Assembly (NCBI RefSeq): GCF_031882575.1 | Contig: NZ_CP134772.1 | Location: 5,677,001-5,741,000 of the forward strand | Direction of reading: 5' to 3' | Source: Pseudomonas sp. VD-NE ins | GTDB lineage: Bacteria; Pseudomonadota; Gammaproteobacteria; Pseudomonadales; Pseudomonadaceae | DNA: 64,000 nucleotides | In this document: piece after piece, positions 29,425 through 43,554 of the stretch | Layout of the letters: each line of letters opens with the position of its first letter | Numbering within the stretch: the stretch's first letter is position 1 | The notes under the pieces: generated by a model | What the model saw: only the letters and a program-made list of their open reading frames with translations | Databases searched by the model: none | Told to the model about the DNA's origin: nothing | Translations under genes and position numbers: made by a program

Positions 29425-29913
29425 ATGAAACGGATTCTTCTCGGTACTCTCTTCACCGCTGTATCCATCAACGCAATGGCGCAAGCTCCAGGCGGCCCGG
29501 ATTGCGGTTGGGGCAACATGCTGTTCGAAGGTCAGCGTGGCACCCCGGCGCACTTCCTCGCTTCCACCACCAACGGCACGTCCGGTAACGCCACCTTCGG
29601 GATGACGTCCGGCACCAACGGCTGCTCGACCAATGCATCGCTGACCTACGGCGGCAAATCCTGGTTTGCCATGAATGGCATGATGAACGAGCTGTCCGAA
29701 GACATGGCCAAAGGCAACGGCGAAGCGCTGACGACTTATGCCGTGGTACTGGGCGTGGCGCCGGAAGATCGCGCGCACTTCGCTGCTGTGACTCACGAGC
29801 ACTTCCAGCAGATTTTCAGCAAGGCTGACGTGACCGCTGAAGACGTGCATACCAACACCCTGGCCGTACTGAAATCGGATCCTCGTCTGGCCAAGTACGC
29901 AACTCAGGCTTAA
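29425..29913 (+). CDS. DUF3015 family secreted protein
   Basis: This 162-residue protein has a clear signal peptide (M-K-R-I-L-L-G-T-L-F, cleavage after A-M-A). The mature part is Gly/Asn/Thr-rich with D-C-G-W-G-N-M-L-F near its start and a second Cys in N-G-C-S-T that may pair. These features match DUF3015, a periplasmic or surface family of unknown role. It is followed by a strong terminator and then a DUF4105 gene. A palindrome precedes the start. Confidence 0.87.
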   Translation: MKRILLGTLFTAVSINAMAQAPGGPDCGWGNMLFEGQRGTPAHFLASTTNGTSGNATFGMTSGTNGCSTNASLTYGGKSWFAMNGMMNELSEDMAKGNGEALTTYAVVLGVAPEDRAHFAAVTHEHFQQIFSKADVTAEDVHTNTLAVLKSDPRLAKYATQA

Positions 29914-29921
29914 GCTCGACC

Positions 29922-29958
29922 CCACCCGCTTCCTTCGGGAAGCGGGTTTTGTTTTTTC
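29922..29958 (+). terminator. Intrinsic terminator after the DUF3015 gene
   Basis: ACCCGCTTCC and GGAAGCGGGT pair around TTCG and run into TTTGTTTTTT. It separates the DUF3015 transcript from the DUF4105 gene, unless it only attenuates. Confidence 0.92.
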
Positions 29959-30007
29959 GGCCCGCCCTCCTTGGGTCTTTATTTCTTTCCTGTTCAAGTT
30001 GCCGACT

Positions 30008-31861
30008 ATGCTCAAACGCCTTGCCTGGCTGGCGCTCTGTGTCTGCGCCCCGCTGTCCGCCGCGCCAACCATCGACCCTCAACGTTTGCAGCAACTGGCC
30101 AACGACCGCTTCTGGATTTCCCTCGGTCACTACGAAACCGCCAAGCTTGGCGGCTGGCGCAGCTATGTCAGCGACAAGAAATTCTTTCTCGCGCCCGATG
30201 GCAACGAACATCCCGATCATGAACTGGCGGCCACCGTGCAAGCGCTGTACGCCCCGGCCAGCCTCGGCGAGCAACACGCGCAATGTGTTTATCCGGCGCG
30301 CACTCGCTGGCTGAAAGCTCAGCTCAATCTCAGCGATCTGCCGACACCTGCATGCGCCGAGTACAAGAAGTGGTTCAAAGATGTTTCGCCGCACAGCGCG
30401 GTGATGATCTTCCCGGCGGCTTATTTGAACAGTCCGTCATCGATGTTCGGCCACACCCTGCTGCGCATCGATCAGGCCGATGTGCAGGCCGACAAGACCT
30501 CGCTGCTGAGCTACGCGATCAACTTCGGCGCCTACATCGAAGGCTCGGACAACAGCATTCTGTACGCCTGGAAAGGCCTGATGGGCGGGTACCCGGGGCT
30601 GTTCGCGCTGGTGCCCTATCAGGAAAAGCTCTCCGAATACCGCAGTCTGGAAAACCGCGACCTGTGGGAGTACCGACTGAATCTGACCCAGGAAGAAACC
30701 GCGCGCATGGTCGAGCATGTGTGGGAGTTGAAGCAGATCCAGTTCGACTATTTCTTCTTCGATGAAAACTGCTCGTATCGCCTGCTTGAGTTGCTGCAGG
30801 TGGCACGGCCGAGTCTGCGCCTGACCGAACAATTCCCGTTGACCGCGATTCCCACTGACACCGTCAAAGCGGTGAAAGAAGCCGGGCTGGTGGAAAGTAT
30901 CGAATATCGCCCGTCCCGCGAGCGCGAACTGCTCAGCCGCGCCGAGCCGTTGAGCAGTGACGAACAACAATGGGTGCTGAACGTCAGCGCCGATCAACAA
31001 GTGTTGCAGGACCCAACCTTCAAAGCTCTGCCTCGTGACCGTCAGGCGCTGATCATCGACGCGGCGTATCGCCTCGAGCGCTACCGCGCCAACGGCCAGG
31101 AACGTGATCCGCAACGGGCGCAACGCAGTTTCGAACTGCTGCGGGCGATCAACAAGAACCCGGCGCCTGAGTTGGACATTCCGCAGCCAGGCTTGCCGGA
31201 AGACGGCCACGAATCACGCACCTGGCAGGCCGGTCTCGGCACCCGTGGTGATCGTGCGTTCGGCGAATACGGCTTGCGCATGGCCTATCACGATCTCAAT
31301 GACAACGCTGAAAGCTTCCCGCTCGGCGCGCAGATCGAGATTCTGCAGATGAAGTTGCGCCAGTACGAAGGCAATCACTGGCAATTCCAGCAACTGGATC
31401 TGGCGACGATTCGCTCGCTGACGCCGCGCAATGAACTATTGCAGCCACTGTCGTGGCAGGTCACCGGTGGTCTTGAGCGCGTACCGGGCAAGCACGATGA
31501 CGAGACGCTGGTCAGCCACGTCAATGGTGGCGGTGGCGGCACCTGGGCGTTGGGTGATGACGTATTGGGTTTTGCCCTCGGTACCGTGCGCGTTGAGCAC
31601 AACAATGACTTCGCCGAATTCGTGTCCCCGGCCGGCGGTTTCAATACCGGCGTGTTGTGGAAAAACCCGCTGGGCAATCTCAGCCTGGAGGCCAAGGGCG
31701 ATTACTTCTTCAATGGTGAAGTGCGCCGTAGCTTGAGCTTGAATCAGCAGTGGGAGTTGTCGCGCAATCTGGGTTTGCGCCTGAGTGCACAGCGTGAGTT
31801 CAGCCACCTCGCCACGCCGGAAACCGAAGTCATGCTCGAAGTGAAGTGGTATCACTACTGA
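30008..31861 (+). CDS. DUF4105 protein: periplasmic papain-like domain plus probable outer-membrane barrel
   Basis: This 617-residue protein has a signal peptide ending A-P-L-S-A-A. Residues about 100-330 match DUF4105 (Lnb-like), with F-G-H at 147-149 and E-N-C-S-Y at 253-257, candidate His and Cys of a permuted papain/NlpC fold. From about 390 onward the sequence alternates polar and hydrophobic residues and ends W-Y-H-Y, as expected for a small outer-membrane beta-barrel. ATG 30008 is chosen over a TTG three codons upstream; the ribosome binding site is weak. A role in envelope or peptidoglycan remodelling is inference only. Confidence 0.85.
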   Translation: MLKRLAWLALCVCAPLSAAPTIDPQRLQQLANDRFWISLGHYETAKLGGWRSYVSDKKFFLAPDGNEHPDHELAATVQALYAPASLGEQHAQCVYPARTRWLKAQLNLSDLPTPACAEYKKWFKDVSPHSAVMIFPAAYLNSPSSMFGHTLLRIDQADVQADKTSLLSYAINFGAYIEGSDNSILYAWKGLMGGYPGLFALVPYQEKLSEYRSLENRDLWEYRLNLTQEETARMVEHVWELKQIQFDYFFFDENCSYRLLELLQVARPSLRLTEQFPLTAIPTDTVKAVKEAGLVESIEYRPSRERELLSRAEPLSSDEQQWVLNVSADQQVLQDPTFKALPRDRQALIIDAAYRLERYRANGQERDPQRAQRSFELLRAINKNPAPELDIPQPGLPEDGHESRTWQAGLGTRGDRAFGEYGLRMAYHDLNDNAESFPLGAQIEILQMKLRQYEGNHWQFQQLDLATIRSLTPRNELLQPLSWQVTGGLERVPGKHDDETLVSHVNGGGGGTWALGDDVLGFALGTVRVEHNNDFAEFVSPAGGFNTGVLWKNPLGNLSLEAKGDYFFNGEVRRSLSLNQQWELSRNLGLRLSAQREFSHLATPETEVMLEVKWYHY

Positions 31862-32004
31862 TCCCGAGCCCAACACACATCCCCTGCTCGCTCCCACATT
31901 GGTTTTGTGGTGTTAATGGATTTTTCACAGGGCTTCGACAGCCGCCTCATGAATCAGCTTCTAGACTTTCCCCATAAGCCGGACAACCGGCGCGGGAGAG
32001 TGCG

Positions 32005-32361
32005 ATGTGGTGGTGTGCGGGTTTGCTGGGTGTTGTGCTGTTGCTGGGCGGTTGCCAGACCACCCATGAAGATTTGATCGCCAAGGGTTATCCACCGGCC
32101 TTCGCCGACGGCTTCGATGACGGTTGCATCAGCGGTCGTCAGGCGGCCGGTTCGATCAGCGGCGAGTTTCGCAAGAACGTGCCGCGCTATCTCAAGGACA
32201 AGCAATACGCCGAAGGCTGGACCGACGGCTTTCGCCAGTGTCAGGCAATGCTGGAAAACAAGGGTCGCGAAGAGTATCGCAACGAACACTGGGACGAACG
32301 CGAGCGCGCCTGGCAGCAACAGAAAGATCAGGACGCCGGGCGGGCTTATCGCTCGCCATAG
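32005..32361 (+). CDS. Small putative lipoprotein
   Basis: This 118-residue protein starts M-W-W-C-A-G-L-L-G with the lipobox L-L-L-G-G-C-Q. The mature part is hydrophilic and contains two related motifs, F-D-D-G-C-I-S-G and W-T-D-G-F-R-Q-C-Q, hinting at a duplicated helical hairpin with one Cys in each. The C-terminal third is strongly charged and probably helical (E-E-Y-R-N-E-H-W-D-E-R-E-R). No family was firmly recognised and function is unknown. It is co-directional with the DUF4105 gene, about 140 bases downstream. Confidence 0.75.
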   Translation: MWWCAGLLGVVLLLGGCQTTHEDLIAKGYPPAFADGFDDGCISGRQAAGSISGEFRKNVPRYLKDKQYAEGWTDGFRQCQAMLENKGREEYRNEHWDERERAWQQQKDQDAGRAYRSP

Positions 32362-32431
32362 GTCGCTGCCAGACATCCAGTGAAACCAAATGCCTGCGAG
32401 CATGGCCCAAACCTCATACGAGGAGGACACC

Positions 32432-36227
<3,796 letters not shown>

Positions 36228-36512
36228 GGAGAACCTTGGGTCAGTGACAGATGAATGATTGCAGCGCAGGCGATGCCCGGCCAGACCATGCGCGTCGTTC
36301 ACTTGATGGTTATCAATGCGTGCGCGCTGAAAAAGTCTGAGTCTAGGAGCTGGAACGCTCCCGCGTAACCGGCAAAGCTACCTTAATGACGGAAGGCAGT
36401 CCAGCCGCGCGGGGCTGGCACTTCGCCACGACTCAAGGCATGCTAGCCGCCCTTTGGGCGTCCGGCTTATAGTGCACGTCGCGCCAGTCCAGCCAAACCG
36501 CAGGATTACAGC

Positions 36513-39500
36513 TTGTCCAATGTCACTCCGCCAGCTTCTGTGAGCAGCACCCCACCGGCGCCCGGCTCGTCCCTGCGCGGTACATTAAAGGGTGCGCTGG
36601 CGACGCTCGTGCTTTTATTGCTCGCGTTGCTGTTCTGGCAACTGCTCGATCAACTGCGCGAAACCCAGAAAAACCAGCGTCAGTACACCATCGATTACAC
36701 CGCTGACCTCGCCTCGCAGGTCAGCCTGAACATGGCGCTGAACGCGCAAATCGCCCTCAATCTGCTACCGATCGTCGAACAGCCGCAATCAGCCGACGAA
36801 CAGCAGGCGCTGCTGCGCAAGCTCCAGCAATCCTTGCCTGACCTGCGCAGCCTGGCCCTGCTCACCCCTTCCGGAAAAATCATCAGCGACAGTGCCGACA
36901 ACAGCCACGACGCCGATTACCTGAGCGAACTGGTGCGCCGCAGCCGTGCACAGGCGCATTACTTCAGCAACGCCGACGACGGTTCGGTGGTGCATCTGTT
37001 ATTGCATCAGGCCAGCGGCAGCACGCGCGGTTATTGGGCATTGCGCCTGACCCCGACGTTCTTCGACTCGCTGACCAAACAGGGCGAAACCGGTATCCGC
37101 CCGTTGTGGCTGGTGGAAAACCGCGTCAATCATCAGATCATCAGCCGCGACGAAGCGCAGCCTTCGGCCAGGCCCGGCGTCTTGAGTCCGGACGACATGG
37201 CCAACACCGTGTTGACCGTGCCGCTGAGCAGCAGCGACTGGCAGTTGCGTGGCCTGTTCGACCGTCAACGTGTGCTCGAAGAACTGTTGCCGGCGTTTAT
37301 CGGCAAATGCCTGTTGGGCCTGGCGTTCTCGATGCTGCCGGTGATTGCGCTGTTGAACATGCGCCGCCGCCAGCGTCAGTTGCACGAAGGTCGCCGGCGC
37401 TATCAGGACATTTTCGAAGGCACCGGCGTGGCCCTCTGTGTGCTTGATCTGTCCGGCCTGAAGCAGGTCTTCGACAAGGCGCAGATCCAGACCAGCGACC
37501 AGCTCAAGGCCTGGCTCGACCAACCGGCGCAGCGCCAGCAACTGTTGCAGGAACTGCGCGTCACCGAGGTCAACCAGGTCGCGTTGCAACTGCTCAACGT
37601 CAACTCCTGCGAGCACGCCTGGCAGCTGTTGATCGACGGTCATCCGCACCGCCAGTGCGCCATCGGCAATCAAGTCCTCGACGCCGTGTTGCAGCAACAA
37701 AAGCAGCTGGAACTGGAAATCAAGCTGCCGGACATCAATGGCCGCGACCAGCACCTGTGGATGGTGTTGCGTCTGCCGACCGAGCAGCACGACTACAAAG
37801 CGGTGATCCTCAGCATCAACGACATCACCAGCCGCAAGCTGATCGAACTGTCGCTGCTCGAGCGCGAAGGCTTCTGGTCGGACGTGGTGCGCACCGTGCC
37901 GGATCATCTGTACGTGCAGGATGTGATCAGCCAACGGATGATTTTCAGCAACCACCACCTCGGCCAGACCCTCGGCTACAACCGCACCGAACTGCACCAG
38001 ATGGGCGAGTATTTCTGGGAAATCCTGCTGCACCCGGAAGATGCCGACTACTACCATCGCTCGCGGCAGATGCAGCGTCACGCCGGCTACAGTCAGTTGC
38101 TGCAATGCCAACTGCGCTTCCGCCATCGCGACGGCAAGTGGCGGCGCTTCGATATTCGCGAACAGGCCTTGGCCCGCGACAAACACGATCAGGTCACGCG
38201 GATCATCGGCGTGGCCAAGGACATCACCGAACAGATCGAAGCCAGCGAATCCCTGCGTGACAGCGAGCAGCGCTACCGCATGCTCGCCGAAAGCATCAGC
38301 GACGTGATCTTCTCCACCGACAGCAAACTCTCGCTGAACTACGTCAGCCCGTCAGTGCAAGCCGTGCTGGGTTACGACGCCGAGTGGATTTTCCAGAACG
38401 GCTGGCAATCGACCATCGCCAACCCGCAGCAACTGAGCGGCATCTACACGCTGATGGATCGCGTCAGCAAGGCGCTGGACAAACCCGAGCAACTCGCGGT
38501 GTTGCGCAATCAGGTGCAGACGCAATTGTTCCTGTTCGATTGCCTGCGCGCCGACGGCCGCAAGATCCCGATCGAGCTGCGGCTGGTGTTGGTATGGGAC
38601 GAGCACGGTGCGTTTGAAGGCGTGCTCGGTGTCGGTCGCGACATCAGTCAGCAGCGCCGCGCCGAGAAAGACCTGCGCATGGCCGCCACGGTTTTCGAAC
38701 ACTCGACCTCGGCGATCCTGATCACCGACCCGGCCGGCTACATCGTCCAGGCCAACGAAGCTTTCAGCCGTGTCAGTGGCTACGCGGTGAGCGAAGTGCT
38801 CGACCAGTTGCCGAACATGCTCACCGTCGACGAACAACAGGACGCGCATCTGCGCTACGTGCTCAAGCAACTGCATCAGCACAGCACCTGGGAAGGCGAA
38901 GTCTGGCTCAAGCGCCGTAACGGCGAGCATTATCCGGCGTGGGTCGGCATCACCGCGGTGCTTGACGACGAGGGCGATCTGGCCAGTTACGTGTGCTTCT
39001 TCAGCGACATCAGCGAGCGCAAGGCCAGCGAGCAACGGATTCACCGCCTCGCCTACTACGACGCCCTGACCCACCTGCCGAACCGCACGCTGTTCCAGGA
39101 TCGTCTGCACACCGCGCTGCAATCGGCCGAACGGCAGAAGTCGTGGGTGGTGCTGATGTTCCTCGACCTCGACCGCTTCAAACCGATCAACGATTCCCTC
39201 GGCCACGCCGCCGGCGACCGCATGTTGAAAGACATGGCCACGCGCCTGCTGGCCTGCGTCGATGATGACGACACCGTGGCGCGCATGGGCGGCGACGAAT
39301 TCACGCTGTTGCTGCAACATCGCTCCAGCCGCGAAATGGCGCTGAACCGGGCGATTCATGTCGCCGAACAGATTCTCGGCAGCCTCGTCCGACCATTCGT
39401 GCTTGAAGGTCGCGAGTTCTTCGTCACCGCCAGTATCGGCATCGCCCTGAGCCCGCAGGACGGCAATGAACTCAGCCAGTTGATGAAGAACGCCGACACC

Positions 39501-40361
39501 GCGATGTACCACGCCAAGGAGCGCGGCAAGAACAACTTCCAGTTCTATCAGGCCGACATGAACGCCAGTGCGCTGGAGCGTCTGGAACTGGAAAGCGACT
39601 TGCGCCATGCCTTGGAACAGAACGAATTCGTCCTGTATTACCAACCGCAATTCAGTGGCGACGGCAAACGCCTGACCGGCGCCGAAGCGCTGTTGCGCTG
39701 GCGTCATCCACGCCGTGGCCTGGTGCCGCCCGGGGATTTCATTCCGGTGCTGGAAGAACTTGGTCTGGTGGTGGACGTTGGCGATTGGGTGATCAGCGAG
39801 GCGTGCCGGCAGTTGAAAACCTGGCACCAGAACCGCGTGCGCGTGCCGAAGGTGTCGGTGAACATTTCCGCGCGGCAGTTCTCCGACGGCCAGCTCGGCA
39901 CGCGGATCGCCACGATCCTGCGCGAAACCGGCCTGCCGCCGGCGTGCCTGGAACTGGAACTGACCGAAAGTATCCTGATGCGCGAAGTCAGCGAGGCGAT
40001 GCAGATTCTCGCCGGGCTGAAAAACCTTGGCCTGAGCATTGCGGTCGACGACTTCGGCACCGGTTACTCATCGCTGAACTACCTCAAGCAATTCCCGATC
40101 GACGTGCTGAAGATCGACCGCACCTTTGTCGATGGTTTGCCGTCCGGTGAGCAGGACGCGCAGATCGCCCGGGCGATCATTGCCATGGCGCACAGCCTGA
40201 ATCTGGCGGTGATCGCCGAGGGTGTGGAAACCCATGAGCAGTTGGACTTCTTGCGTGAGCATGGGTGCGATGAGGTTCAGGGGTATCTGTTCGGGCGGCC
40301 GATGCCGGCGGGGCGGTTTGAGGCGCAGTTCAGCAATGACGCGCTCTTCATGTTTGACTGA
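36513..40361 (+). CDS. morA: Membrane PAS-GGDEF-EAL c-di-GMP regulator MorA
   Basis: This 1282-residue protein makes and/or degrades c-di-GMP. A transmembrane helix at about 27-47 and another at about 262-285 flank a periplasmic sensor. Several PAS domains follow (about 295-440, 450-575, 585-715, 720-845). The GGDEF motif is intact at 926-930 and the EAL motif at 1058-1060; D-D-F-G-T-G-Y-S-S is also kept, so both activities are plausible. The start is a TTG with AGGA seven bases upstream. Position next to glyA matches PAO1 PA4601 (MorA), which controls motility and biofilm. Confidence 0.9.
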   Translation: MSNVTPPASVSSTPPAPGSSLRGTLKGALATLVLLLLALLFWQLLDQLRETQKNQRQYTIDYTADLASQVSLNMALNAQIALNLLPIVEQPQSADEQQALLRKLQQSLPDLRSLALLTPSGKIISDSADNSHDADYLSELVRRSRAQAHYFSNADDGSVVHLLLHQASGSTRGYWALRLTPTFFDSLTKQGETGIRPLWLVENRVNHQIISRDEAQPSARPGVLSPDDMANTVLTVPLSSSDWQLRGLFDRQRVLEELLPAFIGKCLLGLAFSMLPVIALLNMRRRQRQLHEGRRRYQDIFEGTGVALCVLDLSGLKQVFDKAQIQTSDQLKAWLDQPAQRQQLLQELRVTEVNQVALQLLNVNSCEHAWQLLIDGHPHRQCAIGNQVLDAVLQQQKQLELEIKLPDINGRDQHLWMVLRLPTEQHDYKAVILSINDITSRKLIELSLLEREGFWSDVVRTVPDHLYVQDVISQRMIFSNHHLGQTLGYNRTELHQMGEYFWEILLHPEDADYYHRSRQMQRHAGYSQLLQCQLRFRHRDGKWRRFDIREQALARDKHDQVTRIIGVAKDITEQIEASESLRDSEQRYRMLAESISDVIFSTDSKLSLNYVSPSVQAVLGYDAEWIFQNGWQSTIANPQQLSGIYTLMDRVSKALDKPEQLAVLRNQVQTQLFLFDCLRADGRKIPIELRLVLVWDEHGAFEGVLGVGRDISQQRRAEKDLRMAATVFEHSTSAILITDPAGYIVQANEAFSRVSGYAVSEVLDQLPNMLTVDEQQDAHLRYVLKQLHQHSTWEGEVWLKRRNGEHYPAWVGITAVLDDEGDLASYVCFFSDISERKASEQRIHRLAYYDALTHLPNRTLFQDRLHTALQSAERQKSWVVLMFLDLDRFKPINDSLGHAAGDRMLKDMATRLLACVDDDDTVARMGGDEFTLLLQHRSSREMALNRAIHVAEQILGSLVRPFVLEGREFFVTASIGIALSPQDGNELSQLMKNADTAMYHAKERGKNNFQFYQADMNASALERLELESDLRHALEQNEFVLYYQPQFSGDGKRLTGAEALLRWRHPRRGLVPPGDFIPVLEELGLVVDVGDWVISEACRQLKTWHQNRVRVPKVSVNISARQFSDGQLGTRIATILRETGLPPACLELELTESILMREVSEAMQILAGLKNLGLSIAVDDFGTGYSSLNYLKQFPIDVLKIDRTFVDGLPSGEQDAQIARAIIAMAHSLNLAVIAEGVETHEQLDFLREHGCDEVQGYLFGRPMPAGRFEAQFSNDALFMFD

Positions 40362-40389
40362 TGGAGCTAACAGCTCCGATCAATCAAAC

Positions 40390-40482
40390 ATGAAGAAAGC
40401 TGCAAGCTTCAAGTAGCGAGCGACAAGCAAGAGCGAATCGGCTTTTACTTGCCGCTTGTGGCTTGCTGCTTGAAGCCCGCTT
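40390..40482. repeat. Imperfect palindromic repeat between morA and glyA
   Basis: GCTGCAAGCTTCAAG near 40399 pairs with CTTGCTGCTTGAAGC near 40465, with further pairing of GACAAGC and GCTTGTG inside. This resembles dispersed AAGC-rich hairpins seen between Pseudomonas genes. Confidence 0.5.
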
Positions 40483-40571
40483 ATCCACAACCTGATTGTG
40501 TTTCATAGCCCTTCTAAAAGCGGTTGGGTTAGAATGCCCCCCTTTTCTGCCCCCGATCCTTGAGGACCGCC

Positions 40572-41825
40572 ATGTTCAGCCGTGATTTGACTATTGCCAA
40601 GTACGACGCCGACCTTTTTGCCGCCATGGAGCAAGAAGCTCAGCGTCAGGAAGAACACATTGAGCTGATCGCTTCGGAAAACTACACCAGCCCAGCGGTG
40701 ATGGAAGCTCAAGGCTCGGTCCTGACCAACAAGTACGCCGAAGGTTACCCAGGCAAGCGTTACTACGGTGGTTGCGAGTACGTTGACGTTGTTGAGCAAC
40801 TGGCCATCGACCGCGCCAAAGAACTGTTCGGCGCCGATTACGCCAACGTTCAGCCGCACGCCGGTTCACAAGCCAACGCCGCTGTTTACCTGGCCCTGCT
40901 GCAAGGTGGCGACACCATTCTGGGCATGAGCCTGGCCCACGGTGGTCACCTGACCCACGGCGCCAGCGTTTCCTCCTCCGGCAAGCTGTACAACGCCGTG
41001 CAGTACGGCATCGACGCCAACGGCCTGATCGACTACGACGAAGTCGAGCGTCTGGCAGTTGAGCACAAGCCGAAAATGATCGTGGCCGGTTTCTCTGCCT
41101 ACTCGCAGATTCTGGATTTCCCGCGCTTCCGCGCCATCGCTGACAAAGTCGGTGCTTACCTGTTCGTCGACATGGCTCACGTGGCCGGTCTGGTCGCCGC
41201 TGGCGTCTACCCGAACCCGGTGCCTTTCGCTGACGTCGTGACCACCACCACCCACAAGACCCTGCGCGGTCCACGTGGCGGCCTGATCCTGGCGCGCGCC
41301 AACGCCGAGATCGAGAAGAAGCTGAACTCCGCGGTATTCCCGGGCGCCCAGGGTGGCCCGCTGGAGCACGTGATCGCCGCCAAAGCGATCTGCTTCAAGG
41401 AAGCGCTGCAGCCTGAGTTCAAGGCCTACCAGGAACAAGTGGTGCTGAACGCCCAGGCCATGGCCGAAGTGTTCATCGAGCGCGGTTTCGACGTCGTCTC
41501 CGGTGGTACCAAGAACCACCTGTTCCTGCTGTCGCTGATCAAGCAGGACATCTCCGGTAAAGATGCTGACGCCGCTCTGGGCAAAGCGTTCATCACCGTG
41601 AACAAGAACTCCGTACCAAACGATCCACGCTCGCCGTTCGTCACCTCCGGCCTGCGCTTCGGTACTCCGGCTGTGACCACTCGCGGCTTCAAGGTTGCAG
41701 AGTGCAAAGAGCTGGCTGGCTGGATCTGCGACATCCTGGCTGACCTGAACAACGAAGCGGTGATCGACGCCGTTCGTGAGAAAGTCAAAGCCATCTGCAA
41801 GAAACTGCCGGTATACGGCGCTTAA
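40572..41825 (+). CDS. glyA: Serine hydroxymethyltransferase GlyA
   Basis: GlyA is a PLP enzyme converting serine and tetrahydrofolate to glycine and methylene-THF. The 417-residue protein shows I-A-S-E-N-Y-T-S at about 33-40, G-G-H-L-T-H-G and the PLP-lysine motif [17 protein letters not shown] at 40562-40566 fixes ATG 40572. It is preceded by morA and followed by its own terminator. Pseudomonads often carry more than one glyA; this is the copy beside morA. Confidence 0.97.
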   Translation: MFSRDLTIAKYDADLFAAMEQEAQRQEEHIELIASENYTSPAVMEAQGSVLTNKYAEGYPGKRYYGGCEYVDVVEQLAIDRAKELFGADYANVQPHAGSQANAAVYLALLQGGDTILGMSLAHGGHLTHGASVSSSGKLYNAVQYGIDANGLIDYDEVERLAVEHKPKMIVAGFSAYSQILDFPRFRAIADKVGAYLFVDMAHVAGLVAAGVYPNPVPFADVVTTTTHKTLRGPRGGLILARANAEIEKKLNSAVFPGAQGGPLEHVIAAKAICFKEALQPEFKAYQEQVVLNAQAMAEVFIERGFDVVSGGTKNHLFLLSLIKQDISGKDADAALGKAFITVNKNSVPNDPRSPFVTSGLRFGTPAVTTRGFKVAECKELAGWICDILADLNNEAVIDAVREKVKAICKKLPVYGA

Positions 41826-41850
41826 TTGCGACGTTAAATCCGCAGCATGA

Positions 41851-41882
41851 AAAACCGGCCAAGCGATTGGCCGGTTTTTTTT
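41851..41882 (+). terminator. Intrinsic terminator of glyA
   Basis: AACCGGCCAA and TTGGCCGGTT pair around GCGA, followed by a run of T. Confidence 0.93.
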
Positions 41883-41899
41883 CGCCCCTGATTTCCCGT

Positions 41900-41980
41900 G
41901 TAGAGCCGCCGCAGGCTGCGATCTTTTAATCTGGATCTTAAAAACAAGATCAAAAGATCGCAGCCTTCGGCAGCTCCTAC
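41900..41980. repeat. GATCGCAGC-family repeat, full inverted pair
   Basis: GCAGGCTGCGATCTTTT and AAAAGATCGCAGCC face each other across about 25 bases, each flanked by the TGTAG...CTAC outer ends. It is the most complete of the four copies in the window. Confidence 0.75.
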
Positions 41981-41993
41981 GCGGCTATGGCCG

Positions 41994-42006
41994 CCGGTCA
42001 GACCGG
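41994..42006. promoter_or_regulatory. Candidate GntR/FadR-type operator, site 1
   Basis: CCGGTC-A-GACCGG is a perfect 13-base palindrome containing GGTCAGACC, matching the GGTNNNACC half-site arrangement of FadR-subfamily regulators. It lies about 150 bases before the symporter start. Confidence 0.5.
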
Positions 42007-42080
42007 TCATGCCAATTTTCATGTTTTCACTTGTCATCCCGAAAAAACCGAGCGTAGACTGCGCCTGCACTGGACATACC

Positions 42081-42089
42081 GGTAAGACC
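42081..42089. promoter_or_regulatory. Candidate GntR/FadR-type operator, site 2
   Basis: GGTAAGACC repeats the GGTNNNACC pattern 85 bases after site 1 and 70 bases before the symporter start. The spacing is close to eight helical turns. Confidence 0.45.
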
Positions 42090-42158
42090 ACAATAATTAA
42101 GTCCTGAATCTGATGTGCTCCGCACACGGCAGCCAGGACACCGACCAGGATTCCTCCC

Positions 42159-43472
42159 ATGCTCAGATGGTGCTCGCGTTCAATCTTCCTCCAAGTGGTT
42201 CTCGGACTGGTGCTCGGCATCGTCTGCGGGCTGACCCTTCCTGAATACTCGGCCCAGCTCAAACCGCTCGGCGACGGCTTCATCAAACTGATCAAGATGC
42301 TCATCGGCCTCATCGTGTTCTGCGTGGTGGTCAGTGGCATCAGCGGCGCGGGGGATCTGAAGAAGGTCGGGCGCATCGGCCTCAAGTCGGTGATCTACTT
42401 CGAAGTGTTGACCACCATCGCTCTGGTGATCGGCCTGGTCTTCGCCTTCAGCACCGGCATCGGCAGCGGCGCGAATATCCATCTCGAGCAATTGTCCACC
42501 GCCGACATGGGCGATCTCGCCGAACGCAGCCAGCACATGCACACCACCACGCAGTTCCTGATGGACCTGATTCCAACGTCGGTAATCGGCGCCTTCGCTG
42601 ACAACAACATCCTGCAAGTGCTGCTGTTTTCGGTGCTGTTCGGCAGCGCGTTGAATCTGGTCGGCGAAGCGGCTTCCGGAATCTCCCGGCTGATCAACGA
42701 ACTGAGCCATGTGATCTTCCGCATCATGGGCATGATCGTGCGTCTGGCGCCGATCGGCGTGTTCGGCGCCATCGCCTTCACCACCAGCAAATATGGCCTC
42801 GATTCCCTGCAGCACCTGGGCAGTCTGGTCGGCTTGTTCTATTTGACCTGTATCGCTTTCGTCAGCGTGATTCTCGGTCTGGTGATGCGCGCCTCTGGCC
42901 TGCGTATGTGGCCGCTGCTCAAGTACCTGCGTGAAGAACTGCTGATCGTCATGGGCACGGCGTCCTCCGACGCGGTGTTGCCACAGATCATGCGCAAACT
43001 CGAACATCTCGGTATCGGTAGCTCGACCGTTGGTTTGGTGATTCCGACCGGCTACTCGTTCAACCTCGACGGTTTCTCGATCTACCTGACCCTGGCCATC
43101 GTGTTCATTGCCAACGCCACCGGTACGCCACTGGCGATGACTGATTTGCTGACGATTCTGCTGGTGTCCCTGATCACTTCCAAAGGCGCCCACGGCATTC
43201 CCGGGTCGGCACTGGTAATTCTGGCGGCCACGCTGACAGCTATTCCGGCAATCCCGGTGGTCGGTCTGGTGCTGGTGCTGGCGGTGGACTGGTTCATGGG
43301 CATCGGCCGGGCACTCACCAATCTCATCGGCAACTGCGTCGCCACCGTCGCCATCGCCCGTTGGGAAAAAGACATCGATGTCCAACGCGCCAACAAAGTA
43401 CTCAGCGGTCAGCAGGGCTACACCTTTCAGCCGCGTAAAACAGCAACTCCGGCGCACCAGCAGGAGTTCTGA
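42159..43472 (+). CDS. Dicarboxylate/amino acid:cation symporter (DctA/DAACS family)
   Basis: This 437-residue inner-membrane transporter has about eight membrane helices plus re-entrant loops. The diagnostic pieces are G-T-A-S-S-D-A-V-L-P (a Ser-rich HP1 loop), P-T-G-Y-S-F-N-L-D-G in helix 7 and S-K-G-A-H-G-I-P-G-S-A in HP2. C4-dicarboxylates (DctA) are the likely substrates, but glutamate or aspartate cannot be excluded. AGGA at 42147-42150 supports ATG 42159. Two GntR regulators follow on the same strand, and two GGTNNNACC sites precede it. Confidence 0.88.
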   Translation: MLRWCSRSIFLQVVLGLVLGIVCGLTLPEYSAQLKPLGDGFIKLIKMLIGLIVFCVVVSGISGAGDLKKVGRIGLKSVIYFEVLTTIALVIGLVFAFSTGIGSGANIHLEQLSTADMGDLAERSQHMHTTTQFLMDLIPTSVIGAFADNNILQVLLFSVLFGSALNLVGEAASGISRLINELSHVIFRIMGMIVRLAPIGVFGAIAFTTSKYGLDSLQHLGSLVGLFYLTCIAFVSVILGLVMRASGLRMWPLLKYLREELLIVMGTASSDAVLPQIMRKLEHLGIGSSTVGLVIPTGYSFNLDGFSIYLTLAIVFIANATGTPLAMTDLLTILLVSLITSKGAHGIPGSALVILAATLTAIPAIPVVGLVLVLAVDWFMGIGRALTNLIGNCVATVAIARWEKDIDVQRANKVLSGQQGYTFQPRKTATPAHQQEF

Positions 43473-43480
43473 TTTCAACC

Positions 43481-43538
43481 CTGCAGGCGCTGCCGCAAGC
43501 GGTGATCTTTGATCCTGGTTTGCGGCGCCCCTACAGGC
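43481..43538. repeat. Degraded GATCGCAGC-family repeat
   Basis: The ends CTGCAGGCGCTGCCGC and GCGGCGCCCCTACAG with GTGATCTTTGATC between resemble a worn copy of the repeat at 41900. Confidence 0.45.
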
Positions 43539-43554
43539 ACATGGAGCAAGACAA

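Larger units (their letters stand above)
41826..42158. other. Intergenic region between glyA and the symporter gene
   Basis: This 333-base stretch holds the glyA terminator, a GATCGCAGC-family inverted repeat (41900-41980), and two GGTNNNACC sites upstream of the symporter. No gene was found. Confidence 0.75.
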
